The notes beneath the pieces were generated by a model that saw nothing but the letters and a program-made list of their open reading frames with translations, was not told the origin of the DNA and searched no databases. The translations under genes were made by a program, and so were the position numbers. Below are positions 9,020 to 16,637 of a DNA stretch of 64,000 nucleotides, in pieces; the stretch's first letter is position 1, and each line of letters starts with the position of its first letter. This stretch comes from Allorhizobium borbori. Lineage in GTDB: Bacteria; Pseudomonadota; Alphaproteobacteria; Rhizobiales; Rhizobiaceae. The stretch lies in the NCBI RefSeq assembly GCF_014196535.1, contig NZ_JACIDU010000002.1, positions 353,578 through 417,577 on the forward strand. Direction: 5' to 3'.

Positions 9020-10077
9020 TGAGCCGCCCTCCCGAACCGCGCCTTCAGCGAAGGCACGAGGTTAAACAGGGCGCCGACAATGCCGCCGCGGGCAAAGAGC
9101 ACGACCGCCATCAGCAGCAGGCCCATCCAGAACTCCCAGTAAACCGGGTCGATATCGGCGAGATAATCATGCGCGATCATGAAGATCGCCGTTCCGGCCA
9201 GCGCGCCGTAAAGACGGCCCGTACCGCCCAGCACCAGCATGACCAGGAACTCCGCCGCACGCGGCACCGAAAGCGAGTCGATCCCGACGAACTGCGTGGT
9301 CTGGGCCAGAAGCCCGCCCGCGATACCCGCCACGCCGGCGGAAATCGTGAAGGCGATGCGCAACCGGCTGTTCACCGAAGCGCCGAGCGCCGGCATGCGG
9401 TTGACACCCTCGCGGATGGCCCTGAGCGACAGGCCGAAGGGCGAGGACACGACGAAGCGCAGAAAGATGAAGACGACGAGCGAGACGCCGTAGACATACC
9501 ACCAGGCGGTCTTGCCGTAGAGATCGAAGGCGAAGACACCGAAGATCGGCGAAACTTCGAAGCCCGACAGTCCGTCCATGCCGCCGGTGATGGAGGACAG
9601 GCGGTTGGCCAGTTCATAGACGACGAGACCGATGCCGAGTGTCACCATCAGCCGCGTCAGGTCCTTGCCGCGCACCACGAGGAAGCTCGCGAAGAAGCCG
9701 ATCATGAGCGATGCCGCCCCGGCCAGCAGAAGACCGGTCAGCGGTTCGCGCCAGCCATTCGCGGCCAGAAGCCCCGCCGCGTAGGCGCCGATGCCGAAGA
9801 AGGCGGCGTGGCCGAGCGACACGATCCCGGCATAGCCGAGCACCAGATCGAGCGCGAGCACGGCGACCGCATAGGTCATGATCGACACACCGAGCGCCAG
9901 ATTGTCGGGAAAGACGAAGTAAGCGACCGCCGGCAGGAGCCAGACCACGGCCTCGAACAGGCGCGGGCGTGGGCTGGCCAGCCGGTCGACGGCGACCGAG
10001 CGATGGTTCATGCGGGAACTCCCGGAACGAGAAGCAAGCGGGCGGGACGAATGGGGAAGACCGGAGACGATGGTCAT
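9016..10077 (-). CDS. HAAT-type ABC transporter permease (LivM-like), mhp cluster
   Basis: The product is 353 residues from the ATG at 10075-10077, which overlaps the stop of the LivH-like gene by four bases (ATGA). A longer open frame upstream has no membrane-protein character and lies over the LivH gene, so it is rejected. The sequence is strongly hydrophobic with multiple membrane helices and contains the conserved LivM blocks VLGYAGIVSLGHAAFFGIGAYAAG and LVLGGTGRLYGALAGTAIF. A Ser/Arg-rich N-terminus of about 30 residues precedes the first helix. It forms the translocation pore with the LivH-like partner. Confidence 0.92.
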   Translation of the reverse strand: MTIVSGLPHSSRPLASRSGSSRMNHRSVAVDRLASPRPRLFEAVVWLLPAVAYFVFPDNLALGVSIMTYAVAVLALDLVLGYAGIVSLGHAAFFGIGAYAAGLLAANGWREPLTGLLLAGAASLMIGFFASFLVVRGKDLTRLMVTLGIGLVVYELANRLSSITGGMDGLSGFEVSPIFGVFAFDLYGKTAWWYVYGVSLVVFIFLRFVVSSPFGLSLRAIREGVNRMPALGASVNSRLRIAFTISAGVAGIAGGLLAQTTQFVGIDSLSVPRAAEFLVMLVLGGTGRLYGALAGTAIFMIAHDYLADIDPVYWEFWMGLLLMAVVLFARGGIVGALFNLVPSLKARFGRAAQ

Positions 10078-10940
10078 GCGCGCTTTCCTCCGAGGCCCGA
10101 GGGAAAGGCGAGCAGCAGCACGATCATCAACACGTAGATGATGAAGGCACCGGCTTCCGGCACGTAATATTTGCCGGCAACGTCGAAGATGCCGAGGATC
10201 ATGGCGGCAATGAGCGGCCCGCGAATGGTGCCGGCCCCGCCGACCACGACGACGAGCAGGAAATAGACCATGTATTTCAGCGGAAAGCCGGGATCGAGGC
10301 CAAGCACTTCGATACCGAGCGCGCCCCCGAGACCGGCAAGGCCGGTGCCCAGCGCAAAGCACAGGCTGAAGATCAGCCCGACATTGATGCCGAGGCCGGC
10401 GGCGGCATCCTGATTGTCGACGGCGGCGCGAACCTGCGCACCGAAGCGGGTCTTCGAGAGCGTGAGATGCAGCGCAACCGTGAGTGCCGCGACAACGGCA
10501 ATCAGGAGCAGGCGATATTTGCCCAGATCGACACCGGCAACCCGCGTCTGGCCCTGCAGGAAATCGGGCATGGCGCTCATCTGCTGGCTGGCGCCGAAGA
10601 AGTAATGCGCTGCGGCAATGGAGGAAAAGACGAAACCGACGGTGAACAGCACCTGATCGAGATGCGTGGCCTTGTAGAGCCGCTGGAACAGCAGCCGTTC
10701 GGCGACGAGGCCGAGCAGCGCCGAGCCCAGAAAGGCAAAGGGCAGCGTCAGCAGAAAGGACATGCCCAGCTTCTGGCCGAGATAGACGCTGACATAGCCG
10801 CCGGCCATGGCAAAGGCGCCGTGGGCGAGGTTGATGAAGTTCATCAGGCCCATCGTGATCGACAGGCCGACACCGACGAGGAACAGCAGGCTTCCGTAAG
10901 CCAGTCCGTCGAAGAGAATGCCGATGATGTTGCTTGTCAT
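10074..10940 (-). CDS. HAAT-type ABC transporter permease (LivH-like), mhp cluster
   Basis: This 288-residue integral membrane protein carries the LivH signatures GLSITMGLMNFINLAHGAFAMAGGYVSVYLG near the N-terminus and VVVVGGAGTIRGPLIAAMILG toward the C-terminus. The start ATG at 10938-10940 has a GGAGG-like site upstream. It sits 63 bases after the solute-binding protein gene and overlaps the LivM-like gene by four bases. With LivM it forms the heterodimeric channel of the importer. The substrate is inferred only from the surrounding mhp genes. Confidence 0.92.
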   Translation of the reverse strand: MTSNIIGILFDGLAYGSLLFLVGVGLSITMGLMNFINLAHGAFAMAGGYVSVYLGQKLGMSFLLTLPFAFLGSALLGLVAERLLFQRLYKATHLDQVLFTVGFVFSSIAAAHYFFGASQQMSAMPDFLQGQTRVAGVDLGKYRLLLIAVVAALTVALHLTLSKTRFGAQVRAAVDNQDAAAGLGINVGLIFSLCFALGTGLAGLGGALGIEVLGLDPGFPLKYMVYFLLVVVVGGAGTIRGPLIAAMILGIFDVAGKYYVPEAGAFIIYVLMIVLLLAFPSGLGGKRA

Positions 10941-11003
10941 GCTGACCTCCGGAAATGGCGGACGGGACGGCGCAGATCGCCGCCCCGGTTCGTTCGGCGT
11001 GCC

Positions 11004-12182
11004 TTACTTCGCGGCGGCGCTATCGCGGCTTTCCGGGAATTCGTGGAACTCCACATTGGCGAACCTGCCATCGACCTTCTCGACCTTGCGGACATAGATC
11101 GTCTGCACGATGTCGCGGTTCTTCGCGTCGATCTCGATCGGGCCACGCGGGCTTTCGATCTTCTCGCCCTTCAGGGCTTCGGTAATGACCGGGCCGGAGG
11201 CGTCGCCCTTGGTCTTTTCCAGACCGTGATAAAGCACGGCCATGCCATCATAGGCGGACACGGACAGGAAGTTCGGCCACTTCTCGTTCGGGTAGTCGGC
11301 AAGATAGGCCTTCACGAAGGCTTCGTTCTTGGCCGACTTGTGGGCCATGGAATAATGCCCGGTCGTGACGACACCCAGACCGGCATCGCCCGTCTGGGTA
11401 ATCGTCAGTTCGTCGGTGAGATCGCCCGTGCCGAGCATGACGATACCCTCGGCCGCCAGACCGCGCTGGTTGAACTCCTTGATGAAGTTGATGGCGGCTT
11501 CCCCCGGCGGCAGCCAGGCGAACACGGCATTCGGCTTGGCATCCTTGATGCGCTGCACGAAGGGTGCGAAATCCGGGTTCTGGGCGGGAACGCGCAGCGA
11601 TCCCGCCACCTCGCCGCCGGTGGACTTGAGGCCACGAATGAAGGCAGCTTCGGCGTCGTGACCGGCGGTGATGTCGGCAACCACGGTATAGATCGTCTTG
11701 AAGCCCTGCTCGCCGGCATAACGACCCGCCGGTTCGGTGATCTGCGGCAGCGTCTGACCGATGCGGATCATGTAGGGGCTGGCCTCCGTGATGCCGGAGG
11801 ACGAGGCATTCATGACGATCATCGCCTTTTCCGCTTCCTTCGCCATCGGCGCGGCGGCAAGGGCAGACGCCGTGAAGGTGAAGCCGGCGAGAATATCGAC
11901 CTTGTCACGCACGATCAGATCCTGAACCGCGCGGCGGGCGCGGTCGGGCGCAATGCCGCCATCGTCCTTGATGACGAGTTCGATCTTCTTGCCCGCGACG
12001 GTATCGCCATGTTCCTTCATGAACAGCTTGATGCCGTTCTGCATCTGCTGGCCATATTGGCTGAACGGGCCGGACATCGGCAGAACCAGACCGACCTTGA
12101 TCGTGTCGGCGGCAAAGGCGGGGTGGGTTACTGCGAATGCGACCGTTGCGGCCGCGCCCAGCAGAAATTGACGTCTGATCAT
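11004..12182 (-). CDS. HAAT-type periplasmic substrate-binding protein, mhp cluster
   Basis: The product has 392 residues and a signal peptide with a twin-arginine-like start (MIRRQFLLGAAATVAFAVTHPAFA), then the Peripla_BP_6 opening DTIKVGLVLPMSGPFSQYGQQMQNGIKLFMKEHG. This family is used for branched-chain amino acids, but relatives bind aromatic acids in plant-compound degraders. The gene lies between mhpD and the permease genes on the same strand, so I infer that it binds a phenylpropanoid acid such as 3-(3-hydroxyphenyl)propionate. It opens 66 bases after the mhpD stop. Binding specificity cannot be read from the sequence. Confidence 0.88.
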   Translation of the reverse strand: MIRRQFLLGAAATVAFAVTHPAFAADTIKVGLVLPMSGPFSQYGQQMQNGIKLFMKEHGDTVAGKKIELVIKDDGGIAPDRARRAVQDLIVRDKVDILAGFTFTASALAAAPMAKEAEKAMIVMNASSSGITEASPYMIRIGQTLPQITEPAGRYAGEQGFKTIYTVVADITAGHDAEAAFIRGLKSTGGEVAGSLRVPAQNPDFAPFVQRIKDAKPNAVFAWLPPGEAAINFIKEFNQRGLAAEGIVMLGTGDLTDELTITQTGDAGLGVVTTGHYSMAHKSAKNEAFVKAYLADYPNEKWPNFLSVSAYDGMAVLYHGLEKTKGDASGPVITEALKGEKIESPRGPIEIDAKNRDIVQTIYVRKVEKVDGRFANVEFHEFPESRDSAAAK

Positions 12183-12248
12183 CTCAAATCTCCTCCTCTT
12201 TGATGGTGATCTTTTCTTTGGCGGGTATTGGGTGAAGAAAGGCTCTCC

Positions 12249-13046
12249 TCAACCTTCCTGTTTTCCGAAAAGGGCGCGCACCGCGCCGAGCCCTTCGATG
12301 CGGGCCTCGAACCGGTCGCCGGCAACCACCGGAACCATCGGGCCGAGCGCGCCGGTCAGAATGAGATCGCCGGCCTTGAGCGGCGTGCCGAAGCCCGCCA
12401 TCTTGCGGGCAAGCCACAGCGCGGCATTGATCGGATGACCGAGGCAGGCAGCGCCCGAGCCTTTCGAGACGATCTCCTCGCCACGCAGCATGGTCATCGG
12501 CAGAAGTTTCAGGTCGAGCCCGGTGAGCGGCACGGGCACACCGCCAAGCACGACGAGGCTGGATGAGGCATTATCGGCCACCGTATCGTTGAAGCGGATA
12601 TCCCAACCGGCAATGCGGCTGCCCACCACCTCGATGGCCGGCAGGGCAAAATCGACCGCCTGGATGAGTTCGCTCAACGTTACATCCGCGTGGGACAGAT
12701 CGGCCTTCAGCACCAGCGCCACTTCAGCTTCCGCCTTCGGCTGCAACAGCCGGGCAAAGGGAATTTCCTCATCATCGCCATAGATCGTATCGGCGAAGAT
12801 CGTGCCGAAATCGGGCTGGTCGACACCGAGCTGCGCCTGCACCGCCTTGGCGGTGAGGCCGATCTTGCGACCAACGACGCGGCGACCCTTCGCCACCTGA
12901 TGCTCGACATTGAGGCGCTGCACGGCATAGGCCGTCTCGCCGCCATCGTCGGGCATGCGGGTGCGGATCGGTGCGATCGCGATGCCGCTCTCCTCGGCCT
13001 GACGGAGTTCGGCGGCAAGCGTTGCAACGAGATTTGTATCGACCAT
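12249..13046 (-). CDS. mhpD: 2-keto-4-pentenoate hydratase
   Basis: The product is 265 residues from the ATG at 13044-13046, chosen because an AAGGAGCAGG ribosome site lies just upstream; a longer in-frame start at 13085 lacks one. It hydrates 2-hydroxypenta-2,4-dienoate to 4-hydroxy-2-oxovalerate, the step before the MhpE aldolase. The family blocks [47 protein letters not shown] and [15 protein letters not shown] are visible; the glutamates in the second block are the usual metal ligands. 4-Oxalocrotonate decarboxylase belongs to the same family, but the mhp context favours the hydratase. It follows mhpA by 60 bases. Confidence 0.92.
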   Translation of the reverse strand: MVDTNLVATLAAELRQAEESGIAIAPIRTRMPDDGGETAYAVQRLNVEHQVAKGRRVVGRKIGLTAKAVQAQLGVDQPDFGTIFADTIYGDDEEIPFARLLQPKAEAEVALVLKADLSHADVTLSELIQAVDFALPAIEVVGSRIAGWDIRFNDTVADNASSSLVVLGGVPVPLTGLDLKLLPMTMLRGEEIVSKGSGAACLGHPINAALWLARKMAGFGTPLKAGDLILTGALGPMVPVVAGDRFEARIEGLGAVRALFGKQEG

Positions 13047-13106
13047 ATCCTGCTCCTTCGGGGGCGACCTTGGTGATGGCCACACCCCTTCATTTTCACG
13101 AGTGCG

Positions 13107-14834
13107 TTATTCGGCGGCGACGGCGGTGCCCTGCGTTTCCGCCTGGGCTGGCTTGGCCGTGTAGGCCATGACGTGGGCGAGTGCGCGCGACACATCCGTG
13201 ACCCTGAGCGGCGAGGACGTGGCGGCAACCACGCGGTCGGGCCGCAGGAAGACCACCGATTCCGGCCAGTTGCCGAACCAGTCCTTGAGCCGCCCCTGCG
13301 TATCGCCGATCTCGACGACGCCTGTCAGCGGATCGGTTCTGAAGCCGAGCGCCTCGTCCGGGCGGCTGCCAAGCTGCACATCCGGCTTGACGCTGATGAA
13401 GACGGCGCCGAGCGAACGCCACATGGCGACCTGATCGGGCTCCATATACTGGATCGGATTGCTGCCCCATGCGATGATCGCGAAGTTCGGACCGATCACC
13501 TCGTCCATCCGCACCACCTCGCCGGTCGCCCTGCGCACGCGCGGCTGGATGAAGAGACGCCCCACCGGGCTCGTCTTCGGATCGCCGGCATGGCTCGGCA
13601 CGACAACGCCTTCGGTAAAGCGCGGCATCGGCTTGAAGCGCATTTCCAGAAGGTAGCGCTTCACCGACGGCACGAGGTTCAGCACTCGGGTGACGGCATC
13701 GCGAACCGTGTTGAGGAAGGGATAGGGCGGGTTGAACACTTTGCCGACCATGACCGAGAGGTCGATCATCTTGCGGGCGTGGTCGCGGCGTTCGCTCTGG
13801 TAGGTATCGAGCAGGCCGGGACCAAGCTGGCCCTTGACCACCATGGCCAGTTTCCAGCCGAGATTGGCGGCATCACGAATGCCGGAATTATAGCCCTGCC
13901 CCTGCCAGACCGGCATGATATGCGCGGCATCTCCTGCGAGAAGCACACGGCCGACGCGGAAACGGCTGGCAAGGCGCGCATTGTGATTATAAACGCGCTG
14001 ACGGATGAGCTTGGCTTCCTCCGGCTTCTCGATGACCTTGGAAAGAAGGGCGCGCATGACCTCCGGGCGGCTGAAATGCTCTTCGGTCTCGTCCTTCATC
14101 ACCATGAATTCGAAGCGGCGCACGCCGTGCGGCAGGGCGGCGGAGACATAAGGCCGCTTTGGATCGCAGACGAGATAGAGGTTCGGCGTGCTGATCGGAT
14201 CGTTTTCGACATCGATGACGATCCACTGGTTCGCAGCCGTCGCGCCCTCGAAGGCAAGGCCGAGGGATTCACGCACCGGGCTGCGTCCGCCATCCGCGCC
14301 CACCACATAATCCGCCTCGACGGTGTAGTGCCCGTCCGGTCCCTCCAGTGTGGCCAGTACGCGCTCGCCATTCTGCTCCTGCGTCACGAAACGCGTGGCG
14401 AAGCGGATCTCCACATGCGGGAAGCGCGACAGGCCTTCATAGAGAATCCGGTCGGCCTGCGGCTGAATGAAGGCGTTGCGGCGCGACCAGCCGAATTCAT
14501 CCGTGCGCGGCTCGATGGAGGCCCAGCAACGGCCCGAAGCGGTGAGGAAGCGCATCCAGTGCAGCGGCGTGGTGTGCGGCTCGATCTTGTCGGCCAGACC
14601 GACGCCCTGCATCGTGCGCATGGCCTCGTCATCGATACCGATGGCACGCGGATAATCGATCAACTGCGGCAGGCTTTCGATGATGAGTGTCCTGACACCG
14701 TAGCCGCCGAGATAATTGGCCAGCGTCAGGCCAACCGGGCCCGCGCCGACAATCAGAACTTCCGTCTTAAACGCCGGTTTGGCGGCGGTTTCAATCGCGG
14801 TTGCGGGCGCGTTTACGGGCGAACTTGCGGACAT
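13107..14834 (-). CDS. mhpA: 3-(3-hydroxyphenyl)propionate / 3-hydroxycinnamate monooxygenase
   Basis: This 575-residue FAD-dependent aromatic hydroxylase would convert 3-(3-hydroxyphenyl)propionate (or the cinnamate analogue) to the 2,3-dihydroxy catechol using NAD(P)H and O2. The dinucleotide fold VLIVGAGPVGLTLANYL lies at 27-42 (GAGPVG 30-35), the DG motif VVGADGGRSPV at 178-187, and the GD motif RVLLAGDAAHIMPVWQGQGYNSGIRDA at about 296-322. The length agrees with the roughly 550-residue MhpA family. The start at 14832-14834 has an AGGA site eight bases upstream; an extension to 14990 is open but lacks a good ribosome site. It is the first gene of the operon that runs to mhpE. Related hydroxylases with other phenol substrates cannot be excluded. 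Confidence 0.92.
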   Translation of the reverse strand: MSASSPVNAPATAIETAAKPAFKTEVLIVGAGPVGLTLANYLGGYGVRTLIIESLPQLIDYPRAIGIDDEAMRTMQGVGLADKIEPHTTPLHWMRFLTASGRCWASIEPRTDEFGWSRRNAFIQPQADRILYEGLSRFPHVEIRFATRFVTQEQNGERVLATLEGPDGHYTVEADYVVGADGGRSPVRESLGLAFEGATAANQWIVIDVENDPISTPNLYLVCDPKRPYVSAALPHGVRRFEFMVMKDETEEHFSRPEVMRALLSKVIEKPEEAKLIRQRVYNHNARLASRFRVGRVLLAGDAAHIMPVWQGQGYNSGIRDAANLGWKLAMVVKGQLGPGLLDTYQSERRDHARKMIDLSVMVGKVFNPPYPFLNTVRDAVTRVLNLVPSVKRYLLEMRFKPMPRFTEGVVVPSHAGDPKTSPVGRLFIQPRVRRATGEVVRMDEVIGPNFAIIAWGSNPIQYMEPDQVAMWRSLGAVFISVKPDVQLGSRPDEALGFRTDPLTGVVEIGDTQGRLKDWFGNWPESVVFLRPDRVVAATSSPLRVTDVSRALAHVMAYTAKPAQAETQGTAVAAE

Positions 14835-15042
14835 GGACTCAATCCTGAAATCTTCTGGCCCCGAAATCCGGGCAATGGAAAACACCTGCCGCACAGACAC
14901 GAACCGGCGATACCGCAGGCCGATGCCTTGCGGAAAAGGGTCGATACCCGGCAGGACGGAACAGATGCGGCTCGGCAGAACCGCACGCATCAGCGCTCGG
15001 GCTCCAGGCCACGGCGCGCGACGACAGATGCAAACGGTGGCG

Positions 15043-15069
15043 CTAGGCCCGGTAAAGGTCTACGATCAT
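15043..15069 (-). CDS. Possible 8-residue leader peptide upstream of mhpA
   Basis: An ATG at 15067-15069 is preceded by GAGGAGGAGTTCCC, a much better ribosome site than that of mhpA itself. The frame reads MIVDLYRA and then TAG. It is about 210 bases upstream of the mhpA start, inside the presumed leader transcript. The sequence shows only the site and frame. Whether it is translated, or takes part in attenuation of the operon, is inference. Confidence 0.35.
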   Translation of the reverse strand: MIVDLYRA

Positions 15070-15138
15070 TGGGAACTCCTCCTCGGCAAATCCTGAAGGC
15101 GGTCTCCTTCCGCTTCAGAATGAAAAACAGCTAGCAGC

Positions 15139-15161
15139 ACCATTGCCAAAGTGACAATGGT
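15139..15161. promoter_or_regulatory. Inverted repeat next to the mhpR operator
   Basis: ACCATTG (15139-15145) and CAATGGT (15155-15161) form a perfect 7-bp inverted repeat with a 9-base spacer, ending 11 bases before the MhpR-like box. It could be a second operator or part of the mhpA promoter region. No family assignment is possible from the sequence alone. Confidence 0.4.
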
Positions 15162-15172
15162 CATGTCAGTTC

Positions 15173-15189
15173 TGTGCACTCAGTGCACC
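15173..15189 (-). promoter_or_regulatory. MhpR-like operator 1 (mhpA-mhpR intergenic)
   Basis: Read on the minus strand the site is GGTGCACTGAGTGCACA. Both half-sites agree fully with the E. coli MhpR box as I recall it (GGTGCACCTGGTGCACA), and only the three central bases differ. It lies 19 bases upstream of the mhpR start and 339 bases upstream of mhpA, and two further copies occur in the other mhp control region. Strong candidate for binding by the adjacent IclR regulator. Confidence 0.8.
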
Positions 15190-15208
15190 ACCGGGAACAA
15201 AGAGCGCA

Positions 15209-16012
15209 ATGACGACCAAAGACGAATCCCCCTACAAGATGGTGCAGGGTCTTTCCCGCGGTCTGGCCGTGCTGAAGGCACTGAACCAGGCCGAGGGTGG
15301 CTGGGCGACGATCCGCGAACTGGCCGAAGCGACGGGACTGCACCGCACCACCGTGCGCCGCCTGCTGGAAACCCTGCAGAAGGAGGGAATTCTCCGCCGC
15401 TCGGCATCGGATGACAGCTATCGCCTGACGCATGACGTGCGTGCGCTCAGCGACGGTTTCCGCGAGGAGGAATGGATTTCCGAAGCCGCCTCGCCTGTTC
15501 TGGGCGAGCTTCTGCTCAAGGTCGTCTGGCCATCGGATTTTGCCACGCTGGACGGATTGTCCATGCGCGTGCGCGAAACGACGCACCGTTTCTCACCCCT
15601 TTCGTTCCATAAGGTCACCGTTCGCCGCCGCCTGCCGCTCGCCACCACGGCGGCAGGCCGCGCCTATCTCGCCTTCTGCGATGAAGAAGAAAGAAACGAC
15701 CTGATCGCGCAACTCGGCGCCCAGCCGGGCTCACCCTTTTCCGGAACGGGGCCGGGGCGTGATGCGCTGCTGGCACTGCTTGCCCAGCACCGCGAGGCCG
15801 GGCACGCCTATAACAACGGCGAGTGGCAGACGGAGCAGAAGATCCTGGCGCTGGCCGTGCCGGTCTTCCATGCCGGCAAGGTGGCGGGATGTATCAACAT
15901 CGTGATGCTGCGTTCGGCGATCACGCTGACAGAGGCACGCAAGAAATACCTCGCGTCCCTTCATGCCGCCGCCCGCAAGATCGAGGATTATCTCGCCACG
16001 TCGCGGGAATGA
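15209..16012 (+). CDS. mhpR: IclR-family regulator of phenylpropanoid degradation
   Basis: The product has 267 residues. An N-terminal winged helix-turn-helix at about residues 12-70 (LSRGLAVLKALN...TIRELAEATGLHRTTVRRLLETLQKEGIL) is followed by the IclR effector-binding domain of about 180 residues. In E. coli the homologous MhpR activates the mhp genes when 3-(3-hydroxyphenyl)propionate is present. Here the gene is divergent from mhpA, and matching MhpR-like boxes sit upstream of mhpA/mhpR and between the dioxygenase gene and mhpC. Its last 25 bases overlap the 3' end of the convergent arsR-type gene. Confidence 0.88.
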   Translation: MTTKDESPYKMVQGLSRGLAVLKALNQAEGGWATIRELAEATGLHRTTVRRLLETLQKEGILRRSASDDSYRLTHDVRALSDGFREEEWISEAASPVLGELLLKVVWPSDFATLDGLSMRVRETTHRFSPLSFHKVTVRRRLPLATTAAGRAYLAFCDEEERNDLIAQLGAQPGSPFSGTGPGRDALLALLAQHREAGHAYNNGEWQTEQKILALAVPVFHAGKVAGCINIVMLRSAITLTEARKKYLASLHAAARKIEDYLATSRE

Positions 16013-16383
16013 GGCACCAAGCCGATGACGATCTCGTCGAGCGCAATATAGACAGCCTCGGCGCGGGTTGTATCGGCGGAATAATAGATCATCTGGCCAT
16101 CGCGACGTGTCGTGACCAGCCCGGCCTCCCGCAGTCTGCGCAAATGCTGGGAGATCGCCGAAGCGGAGGCGCCAAGCGTCTCGGCAAGATAACCGGATGA
16201 GGCCTCGTTGGCGAAAAGAATGCCCATCACCCTGAGCCGTTGCGCATTGGCCAGCGCTTCCAGAACAATCGTCACATCATCGATCTGCCCTGGAAACCGG
16301 CAGGTTTCCCCATGCCCAGTGCCAGCAACGCATGCCCGATCCATTCCGATTGCTACCCCCATAATTTTAGGGGAAAGGAACAC
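15988..16383 (-). CDS. ArsR-family transcriptional regulator
   Basis: This is a small winged-helix regulator of up to 131 residues. The core reads VLEALANAQRLRVMGILFANEASSGYLAETLGASASAISQHLRRLREAGLVTTRRDGQMIYYSAD, a clear ArsR helix-turn-helix plus wing. The N-terminal 14 residues are uncertain: ATGs at 16362 and 16344 are also possible, the last with a GGGGGT stretch upstream. Cysteines near the N-terminus (DRACVAG, ETCRF) could bind metal but do not form the classic CxC. It is convergent with and overlaps mhpR by 25 bases. Two inverted repeats just upstream of the start may be its own operator. Its target genes are not evident. Confidence 0.85.
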   Translation of the reverse strand: MFLSPKIMGVAIGMDRACVAGTGHGETCRFPGQIDDVTIVLEALANAQRLRVMGILFANEASSGYLAETLGASASAISQHLRRLREAGLVTTRRDGQMIYYSADTTRAEAVYIALDEIVIGLVPHSRDVAR

Positions 16384-16404
16384 AGCTTGGCGAATCCGTC
16401 AAAT

Positions 16405-16451
16405 GCGAAATTTGCTGATTTCGCAACGGGATTTGTGAAGGGGAATTCACA
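16405..16451. promoter_or_regulatory. Two inverted repeats upstream of the ArsR-type gene
   Basis: GCGAAAT (16405-16411) and ATTTCGC (16418-16424) form a 7-bp inverted repeat with a 6-base spacer. TGTGAA (16434-16439) and TTCACA (16446-16451) form another with a 6-base spacer. They lie 22-70 bases upstream of the regulator start, where an autoregulatory operator would be expected. The rest of the gap to 16637 shows nothing I recognise. Confidence 0.45.
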
Positions 16452-16637
16452 CATGACGGGTGCACGATATGAAAAGCGCGAATTTTCAAGCACCGCGGCG
16501 ACGGTTCAATCGCGAGGCGGGCATTTGAAGCATATGCAACCGTTCGACCGGACCGCATGCATATCGCAAATATGATACAAATTGCGCTGTAAACTGAAAA
16601 AAGGGGTCGGTTGCCCGCCCCCTCTTGCGTTCTGTTC

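Larger units (their letters stand above)
14835..15208. promoter_or_regulatory. Divergent control region between mhpA and mhpR
   Basis: The 374-base gap separates the catabolic operon from its regulator. From left to right it holds a roughly 200-base untranslated leader of mhpA, an 8-codon open frame with a strong ribosome site (15043-15069, minus), an inverted repeat (15139-15161) and an MhpR-like box (15173-15189). I could not fix a single -35/-10 pair for either direction. Confidence 0.7.

Noticed and set aside
9016..10362. A 448-codon reading of the first LivM-like gene
   Set aside because: The extra N-terminus is Arg/His-rich, lies over livH and is not membrane-like. The ATG at 10077 with ATGA overlap is preferred.
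9969..12203. A 744-codon open frame on the plus strand over the livH/livK genes of the mhp cluster
   Set aside because: It is low-complexity, rich in His, Arg, Glu and Gln, and lies opposite four well-supported transporter genes.
13173..15134. A 653-codon open frame on the plus strand opposite mhpA
   Set aside because: The composition is of antisense type, while the minus strand holds a full flavoprotein hydroxylase with all three FAD motifs.
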